Source: Papaver somniferum
Lineage: Eukaryota > Streptophyta > Magnoliopsida > Ranunculales > Papaveraceae
Direction: 5' to 3'
Assembly: GCF_003573695.1 (NCBI RefSeq)
Contig: NC_039365.1
Location: forward strand, 82,067,089-82,131,088
DNA length: 64,000 bases
The notes under the pieces were generated by a model that had not been told where the DNA came from, ran no database searches, and was given only the letters and a program-made list of their open reading frames with translations. How positions within the stretch are numbered: the stretch's first letter is position 1; every line of letters begins with the position of its first letter. Below, in pieces: positions 1-12,145 of the stretch. The position numbers were made by a program, and so were the translations under genes.

Positions 1-1535
1 ATGCTAATGAATTGATTAGAGTGAATCACAAATCGATTTTGCTTCAATTGTGTCTTGTATACTTCGATGAGAATATAAACAATCGAACAACTCTAGAACT
101 AGTTTCATTTGAGTCATTTGAACTAGGTATGATTAAGATGTATAAGGTTGATATGAAAGTATTCATATGGCTAACTTTGGTTAACTATTGTTGACCCAAC
201 AATGTGTACACATTTAGGTATTTAGGTACGGTTACTCGTATCTAAATGAAGTCACTTTTCATTTGTGTATAACAATCTAAGTTCGATCTAACGGTTGAAA
301 GATATTAGATTGAGTTAATCAGGTTTTCATCTGACGGTAATTATTGAATGCTTTGTTACCAAGGTAACATTGATTGCAAACCCTGATTTGAAGACTATAT
401 AAGGGAGAACTCCAGCAACTGGGAAACCTGATCCCCACACCTTCTGTGTGTACTAGTTGCGACTAGAGTCGATTCTCCTTTAACCTTAGGTTTTCCCAAA
501 ACCCTATACGTTAATTACTTGAAGAGTTCATTGGGATTGTGAATCCAGACCCAACTATTTCGCTGTAGTTGCTTGTTCTAATCTTGCTGTTTTCTATCGT
601 ATTGAGTACTATCTTCTCTTAGATTTGCTCGAGATTTAATCTCCGATAGGCAAGATAAAAATTAGTCACAAACATCTTCGTCTCATCGTTTGTGATTCCA
701 CAATATCTTGTTTCGCTACGATACGATTAAGATTATTGTGAGGTGATTGATATTACTAGGCTGTTCTTCGGGAATATAAGACCGGTGTATCAATTGGTTC
801 CTGTTCACCTTGATATATCAAAAGATGGAACAAAACTCTTAGATATTTCTGTGGGAGACAGATTTATCTACTCAATAGACTTTTCAGTATGAGATAGGTT
901 GGTTTATCAAGTCTTCGACTTTGGGTCGTAGCAACTCTTGGTTGTTGGTGAGATCAGCTAAGGGAATCAAGTGTGCGGAGTCCTACTCGGATTCAGAGGC
1001 GTAAGGAACGCGACTGTACCTTGATCAATATGAGATTGGTTATGGCTGAACTACATTCTAGTCTGAAGTTAACTTGGAGTAGGCTAGTGTCTGTAGCGGC
1101 TTAATACAATGTGGTATTCAAATCTGGACTAGGTCCCAGGATTTGTCTGCATTTGCGGTTTCTTCGTTAACAAAACTTTTGGTGTCCGTGTTATTTCTTT
1201 TCCGCATTATATTTGTTTATATAATTGGTATATCACAGGTTGTGCGTAGTTCAATCAATTAGATAATCCAATTTTTGGTTGTTGATATAAATTTATTGAC
1301 ACTTGAACATTGGTCTTTGGTACCGTTCAAGTTGTTTCACATAAATAATTAGGCTCACAGATTTCTATCTGTTTGATTTGTTGATTACATTGTGAAACAG
1401 AGATACAACTCTTGGATATATTTCCATTGATTGAGTCTGACTGTCTAGTTGATTCTCTTGGAATTATATTGGAGTTTGTCCATACAGATTGCTAAACGAA
1501 ATATTGGGTGATGTTGTTAGACCCCCGCTTTTTCA
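1..1535 (+). repeat. Copia-type LTR 1: 5' LTR of element A, cut by the window edge
   Basis: This is the 3' part of a long terminal repeat that aligns end to end with the other LTR copies starting at 2699, 8861, 14515, 29453 and 41204. It ends in TTTTTCA at 1535 and is followed after two bases by a primer binding site. A TATA box lies at 395-403. Full-length copies here are 2.36-2.49 kb, so roughly 950 bp lies outside the window. It pairs with the LTR at 14515-26924 as the ends of element A. Confidence 0.9.
395..403 (+). promoter_or_regulatory. LTR promoter TATA box
   Basis: CTATATAAG sits in a block that is strongly conserved in every LTR copy; equivalent boxes are at 4046, 10208, 15870, 30672 and 42528 (the last reads CTATATAAA). 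The position, about 1.15 kb before the LTR end, suggests U3 covers the first half of the LTR and that the RNA starts about 30 bases downstream. The start site is inferred. Confidence 0.7.
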
Positions 1536-1537
1536 AT

Positions 1538-1550
1538 TGGTATCAGAGCA
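1538..1550 (+). other. Primer binding site of element A (initiator Met tRNA type)
   Basis: TGGTATCAGAGCA begins two bases after the LTR end. It is the usual primer binding site of plant Copia elements, complementary to the 3' end of initiator methionine tRNA. Confidence 0.88.
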
Positions 1551-1601
1551 GGAAAACACGTTTAAGACCTTATAAGTCTGTGTTTGTAGCGATCTGGATC
1601 T

Positions 1602-2693
1602 ATGGACAGAAGTGCTATCTCTATAAACGTACCACCAGTCTTCGATGGATCGAATTACTCATGGTGGAAAATTTCTATGTGTTCTTTTCTCCAAGATCGT
1701 TCTTTTCAAACATGGGTACGTGTTGTTAGTGGCTATGATCCTCCGGTTGTTGCAGAAGGCGATGTAAATGTTCCAAAGGATATTGGTAGATATGAACCTG
1801 ACGAGATTCTTACTGCGAAGAAAAATTTTGACGCGTTAAATGCTATCATACATGCCATTACTCCATATTTCCAGCACCATGTAACTACGTGCACTAAGTC
1901 TAAAGAAGCCTGGGATATCTTAGAAACTGTATTCGAAGGAAATTCCTCTGAGAAATAAGCTAGGCTTCAAAACCTATGTTCTGATTTGAAAAACCTTCGT
2001 ATGGCTGATGAGGATTCATTTGATGAGTTTAATCACAAAGTGTCTGAAATTGTAAATGCATCTTTTGAGTTGGTAAGACTATTCCTGAAAAGGACATTGT
2101 GATGAAAATTCTCAGATGGTTGCTAGCCAAATACGATTCTAAGAAACATGCCATCGTTGAAGGAAATAACCTTAATACTTTATCCAGAAATAATCTGGTT
2201 GGGAAGTTCAAGATGTTTGATCATGAGCATACATCCAAATATGAAAAGGATATTGTTTTCAAAGCACAAAAGAACACAAAATTACTTGACAAAAGTAAAT
2301 ATGTTGGAAACTCTGTGGATGATCCTTATGAGACTGATTCATCAGATGATGATCTTGAAAACTCAGTTTATCTGATCACAAGATAGTTTAGATATCTTCA
2401 TTTGAAGAGAAGTAAACGGTTCATTAGAGATAATCCTAGATCATCAGTTAAACCTCATGATTGTGTTCCTCCTAAAAACAGGGATACAGTCGATACTGAT
2501 GATGAGGATATGCCTCGGTGCTTCAAGTGTAAAGGTTTTAGCCATTTTTCCAATGAGTGTCAAAATTGTAGAAAATACACTGGGAATAAAGGTCTTCCTG
2601 CAACTCTTGATGAAATGTCTGATCATTATGAATCAAATGAAGATGAAAAATCAAGTGTTGGGCTCCTTGATGAACATATTGATTTTGATAATT
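1602..2693 (+). pseudogene. Copia-type gag, 5' part (element A), decayed
   Basis: A gag-like nucleocapsid polyprotein begins MDRSAISINVPPVFDG, with the WW pair and the TKSKEAWDILE segment typical of the UBN2-type gag of plant Copia elements. The first frame stops at 1956-1958. Similarity to the copies at 5248 and 37797 continues through frameshifts, with an open stretch from 2099 to 2386 and a CCHC zinc knuckle (C-x2-C-x4-H-x4-C) at 2519-2560. The start is the first ATG after the primer binding site and is shared by three copies. The gene is cut at 2698 by insertion of element B; its 3' part resumes at 11358. It cannot make a full protein. Family assignment is firm; function is inferred from the family. 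Confidence 0.85.
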
Positions 2694-2698
2694 GTAGC

Positions 2699-5183
2699 TG
2701 TTAGAGCATTGCTCGGTCGAACTCGCAAGTGTTGCTATCTCAAGCTTGTTTGTCAATGTTAGTGATCAAAACTATAAGTCTTAATTTCTAGTGTACTTAT
2801 AGTAATGTCTCAGACTAGGATAGATTGTGTAGTTGAGCATTAGACTTCACGGCGTTCATCATTTGAAGACGAAGAACTACTAAGGAGAGCTTGTGGAACT
2901 TCATCAACAAAAGGTGTGGGGAGACTTAAACTCATCATTACTTAGAAAGTCTATTTCTACACTATCTTCTATATTGAGACAAAAGTCGTATTACTATATA
3001 GTATTCGATTATGCACATTTGAGCTTTCGAGCTGAGTTTAACTCGCCTACATATTTCTCGAAATATGTGTTGGTAAGCTTTTACTTCAACCAAGTTCATC
3101 TTATATTCTTGACGAAAGTCAAAAGATGATCATGTGAAAATCGCCGAGTAACATCTTACATGGTTTGCGTGATATAATCATTTGGTATAGACTTGGAATG
3201 TTTCGTAATGATTATTTCAATAACTTAAAAATTGCTCTGATGCTAATAGTTCGTGAAAAAAGCTATTGTCATCCTCTAAGAATGCTTCAATGATGGAAAT
3301 AAATTTTAGAATACTTAACCATGATTGAATTATAAACATGGCATGTGTTCTTGCATATATGTGATCCATGACCGAAACTATAATATGCATACCCGTATGC
3401 GTACCTGTTAGTTGTGAAATTCCGAGTGCCTAAGTGATCATGCCCGTACGTGGACTGGCGTGAGGTTTGGGTCCGGGAATTTCTGATGTGTTCGGAAGTA
3501 CGCGTACCCGTTAGCATACGGGAGAACCCAAACTCAGTCTGGCTACTTAAGTATGCGTACCCATTTGTATACTTGAGTGGTTAAAGTTCTAGAATCGGTT
3601 TGTTCATGAATTAATACATGTATATAATAAGGAATTCAATCTTTGGAAACCGTGGCTATAATGTGCATGAATTGATTCGAGTGAATCAAACCGATTTTGC
3701 TTCAATTGTGTTCTTGTATACTTCTATGAGAATATAGCAATTGAAAAACTCTATAACTAGTTTCATTTGAGTCATTTGAACAAGTTGTGCTTAAGATGAA
3801 TAAGGTTGATATGAGAGTCTTCATATAGATAATTTCGGTTAACTAATGTTGAGCCAACCTACTGTACACGTTTAGGTACGGTTACTCAAACCTAAATGAA
3901 GGTACATTTCATTTTTGTATAACAAGCTAAGGTCGATCTAACAGTTGAAAGATATTAGCTTAAGTCTAATCAGGTTTTCATCTAACGACGAATATTGAAT
4001 GCTTGGTTACCAAGGTAACTTAGATTGCAAACCCTGATTTGAAAACTATATAAGAGAGAACTTTAGCAACTGGGAAACCTAATCCCCACACATTCTGTGT
4101 GATACTAGTTGCGACTAGAGTCGATTCTCCTTTAACCTTAGGTTTTTCACGAAACCCTGTAGGTTAACGACTTGAAGGCTTCATTGGGATTGTGAAGCCA
4201 GACCCAACTATTTTCTCTGTAGTTGCGTGTGCTGATCTAACTTCTACTATCGTGATTGAGTATTATCTTTTCTAAGATTTTCTTGAGATTTATCCGCGAT
4301 AGGTAAGATTAAAAGTAGTCACAAACATCTTCGTCTCATCGTTTGTGATTCCACAATATCTTGTTTCGCTTCCATATGATTAAGATTATTGTGAGGTGAT
4401 TGATAATAATAGTTTGTTCTTTGGGAATATAAGTCTGGTTTATCAATTGGTTCCTGTGCACCTTGATTTATCAAAAGAGGGAACAAAACTCGTAGGTATT
4501 TCTGTGGGAGACAGATTTATCTATTCCAATAGACTTTTCTGTGTGAGACAGATTTTTTTATCAAGTCTTCGGCTTTGGGCCGTAGCAACTCTTGGTTGTG
4601 CATGAGATCAGCTAAGGGAATCAAGTGCGTAGAATCCCGCTGGACGTAAGAAGCGCAACTGTAACTTGATCAATGTGAGATTTATTAGTGCTCAAATACA
4701 TTCCAGTCCAAAGTTCATTGGTAGTAGGTTAGTGTATGTAGCGGCTTAATATAGTATGGTTTTCAAAGTTGGACTAGGTCCCGAGGTTTTTCTGCATTTG
4801 CGGTTTCCTCGTTAACAAAATTTCTGGTGTCTGTGTTATTTCTTTTCTGCATTATATTTTGTTATATAATAGAAATATCACAGGTTGTGCATTAAGTTCA
4901 ATCAGTTCTTGAATCCAACCTTTGGGTTATTGATTGAATTGATTGACACTTGGATATTGGTTTGTAATACCGTCCAAGTTATTTCTCTTATTCAATCGGT
5001 CTCGCAAATTCCTATTTGTTTGTTTGCAGATTGAATTGAGAAATTGAGATACAACCCCTTGATATACTTTTCCGCAGATTGAGCCTGACTGTCTAGTTAA
5101 TTCTCTTGAAAGTATATTGGAGTTTATTTATTCAGATTGCCGAACTAAATATTGGGTGTAGTTATTAAACCCCCGATTTTTCA
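2699..5183 (+). repeat. 5' LTR of element B
   Basis: The ends are TG and CA, and length matches the partner at 8861-11352. A TATA box is at 4046-4054. A block of degenerate palindromic units (TATGCATACCCGTATGCG-like) lies at about 3385-3575, the same place as in most sister LTRs. Many substitutions and small indels separate it from the partner, so the insertion is not recent. Confidence 0.92.
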
Positions 5184-5185
5184 AT

Positions 5186-5198
5186 TAGTATCAGAGCA
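5186..5198 (+). other. Primer binding site of element B, one base changed
   Basis: TAGTATCAGAGCA lies where sister element A has TGGTATCAGAGCA. One G to A change weakens the match to the initiator methionine tRNA. Confidence 0.75.
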
Positions 5199-5247
5199 GA
5201 AAAACACGTTTAAGACTTCATAAGTCTGTGTTTGTAATGATCTGAAT

Positions 5248-6340
5248 ATGGACAGAAGTGCTATCTCTATAAACGTACCACCGATCTTCGATGGCTCAAA
5301 TTACTTATGGTGGAAAACTGTTGTGCGTGCCTTTCTTCAAGCGCGTGATTTTCAATTATGGGTTTATGTGGTTAATGGATATGATCCTCCGGAAGTTACA
5401 AAAGGCAATGCAACAGTTCCAAAGGATATTGGTAAATATGATGCTGCCGAGATTCTTGCTGCAAAGAAAAATTATGACGGATTAAATGCTATCATCCATG
5501 CCATTACCCCTGAGTTCCAACATCATGTGACTACTTGCACAAAGTCTAAAGATGCTTGGGATATCTTAGAAACTGTATTTGAAGGGAATACCTGTGAAAA
5601 AGAAGTTAGGCTTCAAAACCTAAATTCTGATTGGGAAAACCTTCGTATGGCAGATGAAGATTCATTTGATGAGTTTAATCACAAAGTGTCTGAAATTTTT
5701 AATGCATCTTTTGCATTAGGTAAGACTATTCCTGAAAAGAACATTGTGATGAAAATTCTCAGATCGTTTCCATCCAGATACGATTCTTAGAAGCATGCCA
5801 TCGTTGAGGGAAATAACCTTGCAACTCTTTCCAGAAATACTCTGGTTAGGAAGTTAAAGATCTTTGATCATGAGCATCCAAATCCAGATAGGATGTTGCT
5901 TTCAAAGCACAAAAGAATACTAAATTACTTAGCAAAAGTAAAAGTGTTTGCATCTCTGAAGATGATCTTTATGAGGCCGATTCATCAGCTGAAGAGTCCC
6001 CTTGATCACAAGAAATTTTAGGGATCTTCTTTTGAAGAGAAGTAAACCGTTCACCAGAGATAAACCTAGGTCATTAGTTAAACCTCATAATCGTGTTCCT
6101 CATAAAACAGGAATATTGACGAAATTGATGACGAGGATATGCCACAGTGCTTTAAGTGTAAAGATTTTGGTCATTTTGCAAATGAGTGTCCAAATCGTAA
6201 AAAATACTCTGGGAACAAGGTCTAGCTACAACTCTTGATGAAATTTATGATAACTATGATTCAAATGAAGACGAAAAATCAAGTGTTGCACTTCTTTGTG
6301 AAAATATTGATTTTAATAATTGTATCAATACATACATCAA
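5248..6340 (+). pseudogene. Copia-type gag (element B), interrupted
   Basis: The first 180 codons (5248-5790) are open and cover the UBN2-type gag core: MDRSAISINVPP at the start, the WW pair, HHVTTCTKSKDAWDILETVF in the middle and a region ending at the RYDS motif. A TAG at 5788-5790 replaces the lysine codon seen in the copy at 38056. Similarity continues in shifted frames to a CCHC zinc knuckle at about 6148-6190 (C-F-K-C, then H and C at the right spacing). The longest gag stretch of the family in this window is here. It lies between the primer binding site and the second conserved ORF at 7104. The zinc knuckle would bind the element's RNA during packaging. Confidence 0.87.
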
Positions 6341-7103
6341 TCTTGATATTCTTTCAGAATAAATCTCAACCGGTTTGGAAGAAATTTATTTGTTTCTGCT
6401 GGAAACTCTTTTTTTGATTTTTCAGGTTCCACTATGTGTCTAGCAGCCTACACATCCTTGGCGTCTGAATCATCCTCCATGTTGAATGTTCATATTGTTA
6501 TCTCAAAGTGTTTCAAGTAGAAACACAAAATAAGACACGTCAACAAACTTCAACGAAGAGCAAATCGATTAGCAAACAAGCTCAAACTTGTTCAAAAATC
6601 ACCTGAGGTATGTAAACTCATTTCTTCTTTGAAGAAGTTAGTTTTCAAATAAAGGACTAGACCACTAGAGAGAAGGGAATGGTCTAAAATGTCTGAAAAA
6701 CATGGTTCTATGAATTCCTTTCAAAAAGGTTATGGTGGATAGATTATTGTTCACCCCGCATAACTTGATTGTGTTGTTTGGTGCATCTTGTCTCATGTGC
6801 CTGATAAAAAGAGACAAGATTATGCAGACCTCAGGCTTTGGGAAAATAAAAATGTTTTAATTTTTTTTGGGTTTTACCGAGTTTTTGCCAATTTGGAATT
6901 CTCCCAGTTTTCATATCTAATTGATATTGAAAGGGACTTTCCTGTTTAGTCAATAAAAGAGGGTTATTCTTGACATTCTACCCTCTTTAGAGTTGAGAGT
7001 TGTGCGTGCGTGAACTTGTGTGTTTAATGGTTCCGTAACCCCACATTCCTTTTTCTTCCTCTTGAAACTCTTTTATCATAAGACTGCTTGTTAAGATTAG
7101 CTT
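6341..7103 (+). other. Element B interior between gag and second ORF
   Basis: This holds the decayed C-terminal gag extension, with the basic coiled-coil-like stretch that is open in sister copies at 11527-11826 and 38714-39064, and then about 400 bp of AT-rich sequence without a gene. Confidence 0.6.
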
Positions 7104-7514
7104 GTGATTTCCTCTCACAATCCCGTTCAGATGGATTTTCCAAGCATTGTGTCCTATGATGGAAAAGATGTTAATATGATTGTTAAGCCATCAATCATGA
7201 AGGAAAAAGTTCAATCTCCGTTTCCTCCAACTTTGAAAAGAAAAATAAGGAATGCTAGGAAGCCAAAGGCTGTTCCTTCAAATTCTCAGAAGTTTTCTGG
7301 TGTTCTTGAAGATTTTAAGGAAACAAGGAAGCATATTCAGCAAATAAAGGTTGTTGTTTTAAGAACTCTTGAAATTCAGAAAGACAAGGTTCGACATCAG
7401 TTTAAAAGGTTTGTTGGAATTGACTCCTTTCTTCATGAACCTTATGTTCCCATGGCTGTTGACGACAAGGAGTTCGGGGACGATAAAGAATTTTTCAGAG
7501 GTATCAATGTCTAG
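7104..7514 (+). CDS. Second conserved ORF of the Copia-type family, unknown function
   Basis: An uninterrupted 136-codon ORF with near-full-length counterparts at 39481-39891 (also 136 codons) and an internally deleted one at 12146-12352. The protein starts around MISSHN, has a conserved VNMIVKPSIMKEK segment near residues 24-36, a basic middle (residues 45-70), a likely helical coiled-coil stretch with regular heptad-like L/I/V spacing (residues 68-95), then KRFVGIDSFLHE and an acidic tail ending FFRGINV. I do not recognise any protease, integrase, reverse transcriptase or known accessory domain. It lies about 0.8 kb after gag and 1.3 kb before the polypurine tract. It is open in two of three copies while gag is broken in all, which hints at selection or chance survival. 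The true start could be a later ATG (7131). Confidence 0.6.
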   Translation: MISSHNPVQMDFPSIVSYDGKDVNMIVKPSIMKEKVQSPFPPTLKRKIRNARKPKAVPSNSQKFSGVLEDFKETRKHIQQIKVVVLRTLEIQKDKVRHQFKRFVGIDSFLHEPYVPMAVDDKEFGDDKEFFRGINV

Positions 7515-8848
7515 GAAACTTCTTATGAGAATTTATTCTTGTGTTTTTAAGAAGGATAACTAGGGTTTGTAATAACAATTATTGTGAGTACACATAGCTA
7601 TTGCCAACGTTTTCATCTTGCAGTGTTTTAGATTTATTTGTTTAAATTCTAAAGTTGATTTGGAAGATGATTTTTGCAGTATTAATCTTTATGGTTTTAT
7701 ATATTGAAAATTGTTATGGGATATGTTGTTTACGTGCATGAACCTTGACTATCCCATATATGCTCAAAAGTTAACTCTATTATATGTCGGTATGAAAATA
7801 TTGATAAAAGATAGAATGAAATTTTGACTACAAAAGTTAAGCCTATTATGTAATTATGCAAATATTGATGGAAGATAGGATGAACTTTTGTTTACAAAGA
7901 TTAAGTCTTTTATATATCATTGTGCAAATAGTGATGCAAAACAGAATGAATCTTTGATTATTCCGCAGTATTGGTCTTTCCCTGATCCACATCTTTGTGT
8001 ATGTACTGTGCGGCTCCGTAAGTTCTCTTATGTTAAGAATGGCCAATTGAATTGCTCCTTTTTCTTTTGGTTAATTAAATTGAGTATTTTGGATGCAAAT
8101 TCATGTTTCATGTGATTTGTTATGGTCCAAAGAAATCCTTATTTTCTTGTGAAAGTAAGGTCGCTCTTGTTGTTATTTCGGGAATGACATTTTATGGGGG
8201 AGAGTTCTTAATTGAACTTGTGCTTAATTGCCAAATATTTTTGAGGGGTGCGGCTGTGCAATATTGTAGGAGTTTTCTTGTATCTTTATAAACTCCTTGA
8301 TGAATACACTAAGTTTCGACTATATGAAATCATCGAAACAAGTTGATATGTTATTCTCTTTTGGTCATGAAGTATCTCTATGAAAATTTCATGAGGATCC
8401 CACTATTTTTCGTACCTTTGCCAATTTATATTGACAAAAAGGGGAAGAATTGTGTAGTTCACACTACAAATACATATGGTTTACGGATCATTATATAAGG
8501 GTGAGTGGTTTTCATTATGAGATGAAGTATTGACTAAGGGGAAGTGATACATATCACCATAGTATTATTGTTAAAGTTGTGATACAATTAGACTTTGATG
8601 TTGTGTAATAATACTATGACACCGTATAACAATGATTGGGAGTAATTGTTTTCTCATTGTTATTTATTCGGATCTTCAACAACTATGATGCTGAGTTGAG
8701 CACTTTTAGAATCATTGGAGTATTGGGAAGTGACGAAGATTTCGAGTAATATTGAAGAACCAAGGAGATCAAGAATTTGGATGAGAAGCTACAAAGTTTA
8801 CTTATTTTGTAATCCATATGTATTGATAGTTTTGTCAATAAAATTGAC
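7515..8848 (+). other. 3' untranslated interior of element B
   Basis: About 1.3 kb without a convincing ORF, yet clearly alignable with 13401-14502 and 39892-41191. It includes a conserved GTGCGGCTGTGCAATATTG-type block and ends in the polypurine tract. It may hold RNA signals for packaging; that is inference. Confidence 0.6.
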
Positions 8849-8860
8849 AAAAGGGGAGAT
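8849..8860 (+). other. Polypurine tract of element B
   Basis: AAAAGGGGAGAT lies immediately before the 3' LTR start. It primes plus-strand DNA synthesis in LTR elements. Equivalent tracts are at 14503 and 41192. Confidence 0.85.
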
Positions 8861-11352
8861 TGTTAGAGCACTGCTCGGTCAAACTCGCAAGCGTTGCTAT
8901 CTCAAGCTTGTTTGTCAATGTTAGTGATCAAAACTATAAGTCTTGATTTCTAGTCTACTTATAGTAATGTCTCGGACTAGGATAGATTGTGTAGTTGAGC
9001 ATTAGACTTCACGGCGTTCATCATTTGAAGACGAAGAACTACTAAGGAGAGCTTGTGGAACTTCATCAACAAAAGGTATATGAAGACTGAAACTCATCTA
9101 TCATTTGGAAAGTCTATTTCTGCTCTATCTCCTATATTGAGACAAAAGTCGTATTACTATCTAGTATTCGATTATGCACATTTGAGATTTCGATCTGAGT
9201 TTAACTCGCTTACATATTTCTCGAAATATGTGTTGGTAAGCTTTCACTTCAACCAATTTCATCATATATTCTTGACGAAATTCAAAATATGATCATGTGA
9301 AAATCGCCGAGTAACATCTTACATGGTTTGTGTGATACAATCATTTGGTGTAGATTTGGAATGTTTCGTAATGATTATTTCAATAACTTGAAAATTGCTT
9401 TGATGTTAATAGTTCGTGAAAACAGCTATTGTCATCCTCTAAGAATGTTTCAACGATTGAAATAGAGTTTAGAATACTTAACCATCATTGGATTATAAAA
9501 ATAGTATGTGTTATTGCATATATGTGATCCATGACCGGAACTATAGTATGCATACCCATTTGGGTACCTGTTAATTGTGAAATTCCGAGTGCTTAAGTAC
9601 ACATACCCGTACGCGTACTGGCGTAAGGTTTGGGTCCGGGATTTCTGTTGTGTTTGAAAATGTGCGTTCCCGTTCGAACATTAGCGAACCCAAACTCAGT
9701 CCGGCTACTTAAGTATGCGTACCCGTTTGTATACTTGAGTGGTTAAAGTTCTAGAATCGGTTTGTTTATGAACTAATACATTTATATAATAAGGAATGCA
9801 ATCTTTGCAAACCGTGGATATAATGTTCATGATTTTATTCGAGTGAATCAAACCAATTTTGCTTCAATTGTGTTCTTGTTTAATTCTATGAGAATATAAC
9901 AATTGAACAACTCTATAACTAGTTTCATTTGAGTCATTTGAACTAGTTGTGGTTAAGATGAATAAGGTTGATATGAGAGTGTTCATGTAACTAACTTCGG
10001 TTAACTACTGTTGAGCCAACCTAGTGTACACGTTTAGGTACAATTACTCAAACCTAAATGAAGGTACATTTCATTTGTGTATAACAATCTAAGTTCGATC
10101 TAACAGTTGAAAGATATTAGCTTAAGTCTAATCAGGTTTTCATCTAACGATGAATATTGAATGCTTGGTTACCAAGGTAACTTAGATTGCAAACCCTGAT
10201 TTGAAAACTATATAAGGGAGAACTCTATCAACTGGGAAACCTAATCCCCACACCTTCTGTGTGATATTAATTGCGACTAGAGTCGATTCTCCTTTAACCT
10301 TAGGTTTTTCACGAAACCATGTAGGTTAACGACTTGAAGACTTCATTGGGATTGTGAAGCCAGACCCAACTATTTTCTCTGTAGTTGCGTGTTCTGATCT
10401 TACTTCTACTATCGTGATTGAGTATTATATTTGCTAAGATTTGCTTGAGATTTATCTCCGATAGGTAAGATTAAAGTAGTCACAAACATCTTCGTCTCAT
10501 CGTTTGTGGTTCCAAAATATCTTGTTTCGCTTCCATACGATTAAGATTGTTGTGAGGTGACTGATAATACTAGGCTGTTCTTCGGGAATATGAGTCTGGT
10601 TTATCAATTGGTTCTTGTGCACCTTGATTTATCAAAAGACGGAACAAAACTCATAGGTATTTATGTGGGAGACAGATTTATCTTTTCCCGTAGATTTTTC
10701 TGTGTGAGACAAATTTGTTTATCAAGTCTTCGACTTTGGGTCGTAGCAACTCTTGGTTGTGGGTGAGATCATCTAAGGGAATCAAGTGCGTAGAATCCTA
10801 TTGGGGTTCAGAGACGTAAGGAGCGCAATTGTACCTTGATCAGTGTAAGATTGATTAGGGCTCAAATGCATTCCAGTACGAAGTTCATTGGTAGTAGGTT
10901 AGTGCCCGTAGTGGCTTAATACAGTGTGGTGTTCAAAGCTGGACTAGGTCCCGGGGTTTTTCTGCATTTGCGGTTTCCTCTTTAACAAAATTTCTGGTGT
11001 CTGTGTTATTTCTTTTCCGCATTATATTTTTTTATATAATAGAAATATCACAGGTTGTGCCTTAAGTTCAATCAGTTCTTGAATCCGACCTTTGGGTTTT
11101 TTATTGAAATGATTGACACTTGGATATTGGTTAGTGATACCGTCCAAGTTATTTCTCTTATTCAATCGGGCTCGCAAATTCCTATTTGTTTGATTGCAGA
11201 TTGAATTGAGAAATTGAGATACAACTCCTTGATATACTTTTCTATAGATTGAGTCTGATTGTCTAGTTGATTCTCTTGAAATTATATTGGAGTTTGTCTA
11301 TTCAGATTGCCGAACGAAATATTGGGTGTGGTTGTTAGACCCCCACTTTTCA
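8861..11352 (+). repeat. 3' LTR of element B
   Basis: It starts TGTTAGAGCA directly after the polypurine tract and ends CTTTTCA at 11352, followed by the GTAGC target duplication. TATA box at 10208-10216; palindromic block at about 9545-9740. Confidence 0.92.
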
Positions 11353-11357
11353 GTAGC

Positions 11358-11826
11358 AATACTCACATCAATATTGATATGTTTCCTGAAGAAACTTCTT
11401 CAACTATTTTGGAGGATAAAATGGATTTTTCTCCATCTACTGGAGGTCCTATTTCTAATGTTTCGGGTACACAATTTGTCTAGCAGCTTGCTCCGCTATG
11501 GTGTCTGATCCATCCTCCACTTTGGCATGTCTTACTATACCATTAAGGGTCACGAACTCTCTAGTTGTTTTAAGTACAAACACAAAGTAAGATATGTCAA
11601 TAAACATCAACGGAGAGAAAATCGATTAACAAACAAGCTCAAACTTGTTCAAAAGTCGTCTGAGGTATGTAAACTCAATTCTTCTCCAAAAAAGTTAATT
11701 TCTAAAGAAAAAGTTAGACCCTTACAGAAAAGAACAAGGTATAAACATTCTATGAAAGAGGATTTTAGGAACACTTTCCAAAAAGGTCATGGTGGACAGA
11801 TTATTGTTCACCCAAACACAGCTTAA
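11358..11826 (+). pseudogene. Copia-type gag, 3' part (element A)
   Basis: This continues the gag broken at 2698: the sequence after the GTAGC duplication matches the part of element C that follows the same point (38650 onward). An open stretch of 99 codons (11527-11826) begins MSYYTIKGHELSS and has a C-x8-H-x4-C-like pattern, a very basic region and a coiled-coil-like stretch (VNKHQRRENRLTNKLKLVQK). It ends at HPNTA, as in the other copies. The function of this C-terminal extension is unknown; the basic charge suggests RNA binding. Confidence 0.75.
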
Positions 11827-12145
11827 CTGTGTTGATCACGCTTCTTGTCTCAAGTGCCTGACTTCAAAGAGACAGGAGCTTAGCATCTTCAGGCCTTAAG
11901 AAAAAGAATTTTATTTTTTATTCTTTTTGAGTTCGTTTGATCTTTTCGTATCCTAGTTTGGTGTCGAAAAGATGTTTCCATGTTTGATTCATTGAAAGAG
12001 GGTTAAAATCGACAATTTTACCTTCTTTAGTGATGAGAGTTGTACATACGTAAATCTTCTTATTTGTATAAAGGTTTTGTAACCCTACATTCTTTTTTTC
12101 TTTCCTTGAAGAAACTCTTTTTTATCACAAGTTTGCTTGTAGAGA
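11827..12145 (+). other. Element A spacer between gag and second ORF
   Basis: AT-rich sequence alignable with 39065-39480 in element C. No ORF and nothing else recognised. Confidence 0.5.

Larger units (their letters stand above)
2699..11352 (+). mobile_element. Copia-type element B, complete non-autonomous LTR retrotransposon
   Basis: Two LTRs of 2485 bp (2699-5183) and 2492 bp (8861-11352) begin TGTTAGAGCA and end in TTTTCA or TTTTTCA. GTAGC stands directly before the 5' LTR (2694-2698) and directly after the 3' LTR (11353-11357), so this is a true 8654-bp insertion with a 5-bp target duplication. The target was the gag of sister element A. The 3.68-kb interior has a primer binding site, a gag, a second conserved ORF and a polypurine tract, but no protease, integrase or reverse transcriptase that I can find in any frame. 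It must have been moved by enzymes from another element. Confidence 0.92.

Noticed and set aside
2457..2762. Small peptide ending VRALLGRTRKCCYLKLVCQC, seen at several places (2762, 8924, 41267)
   Set aside because: It is the translation of the conserved LTR start and adjoining polypurine region; its recurrence comes from the repeat, not a gene.
3385..3575. TATGCATACCCGTATGCG units as telomere-like or satellite DNA
   Set aside because: The array is short and always at the same position in the LTR; nothing suggests an independent satellite here.
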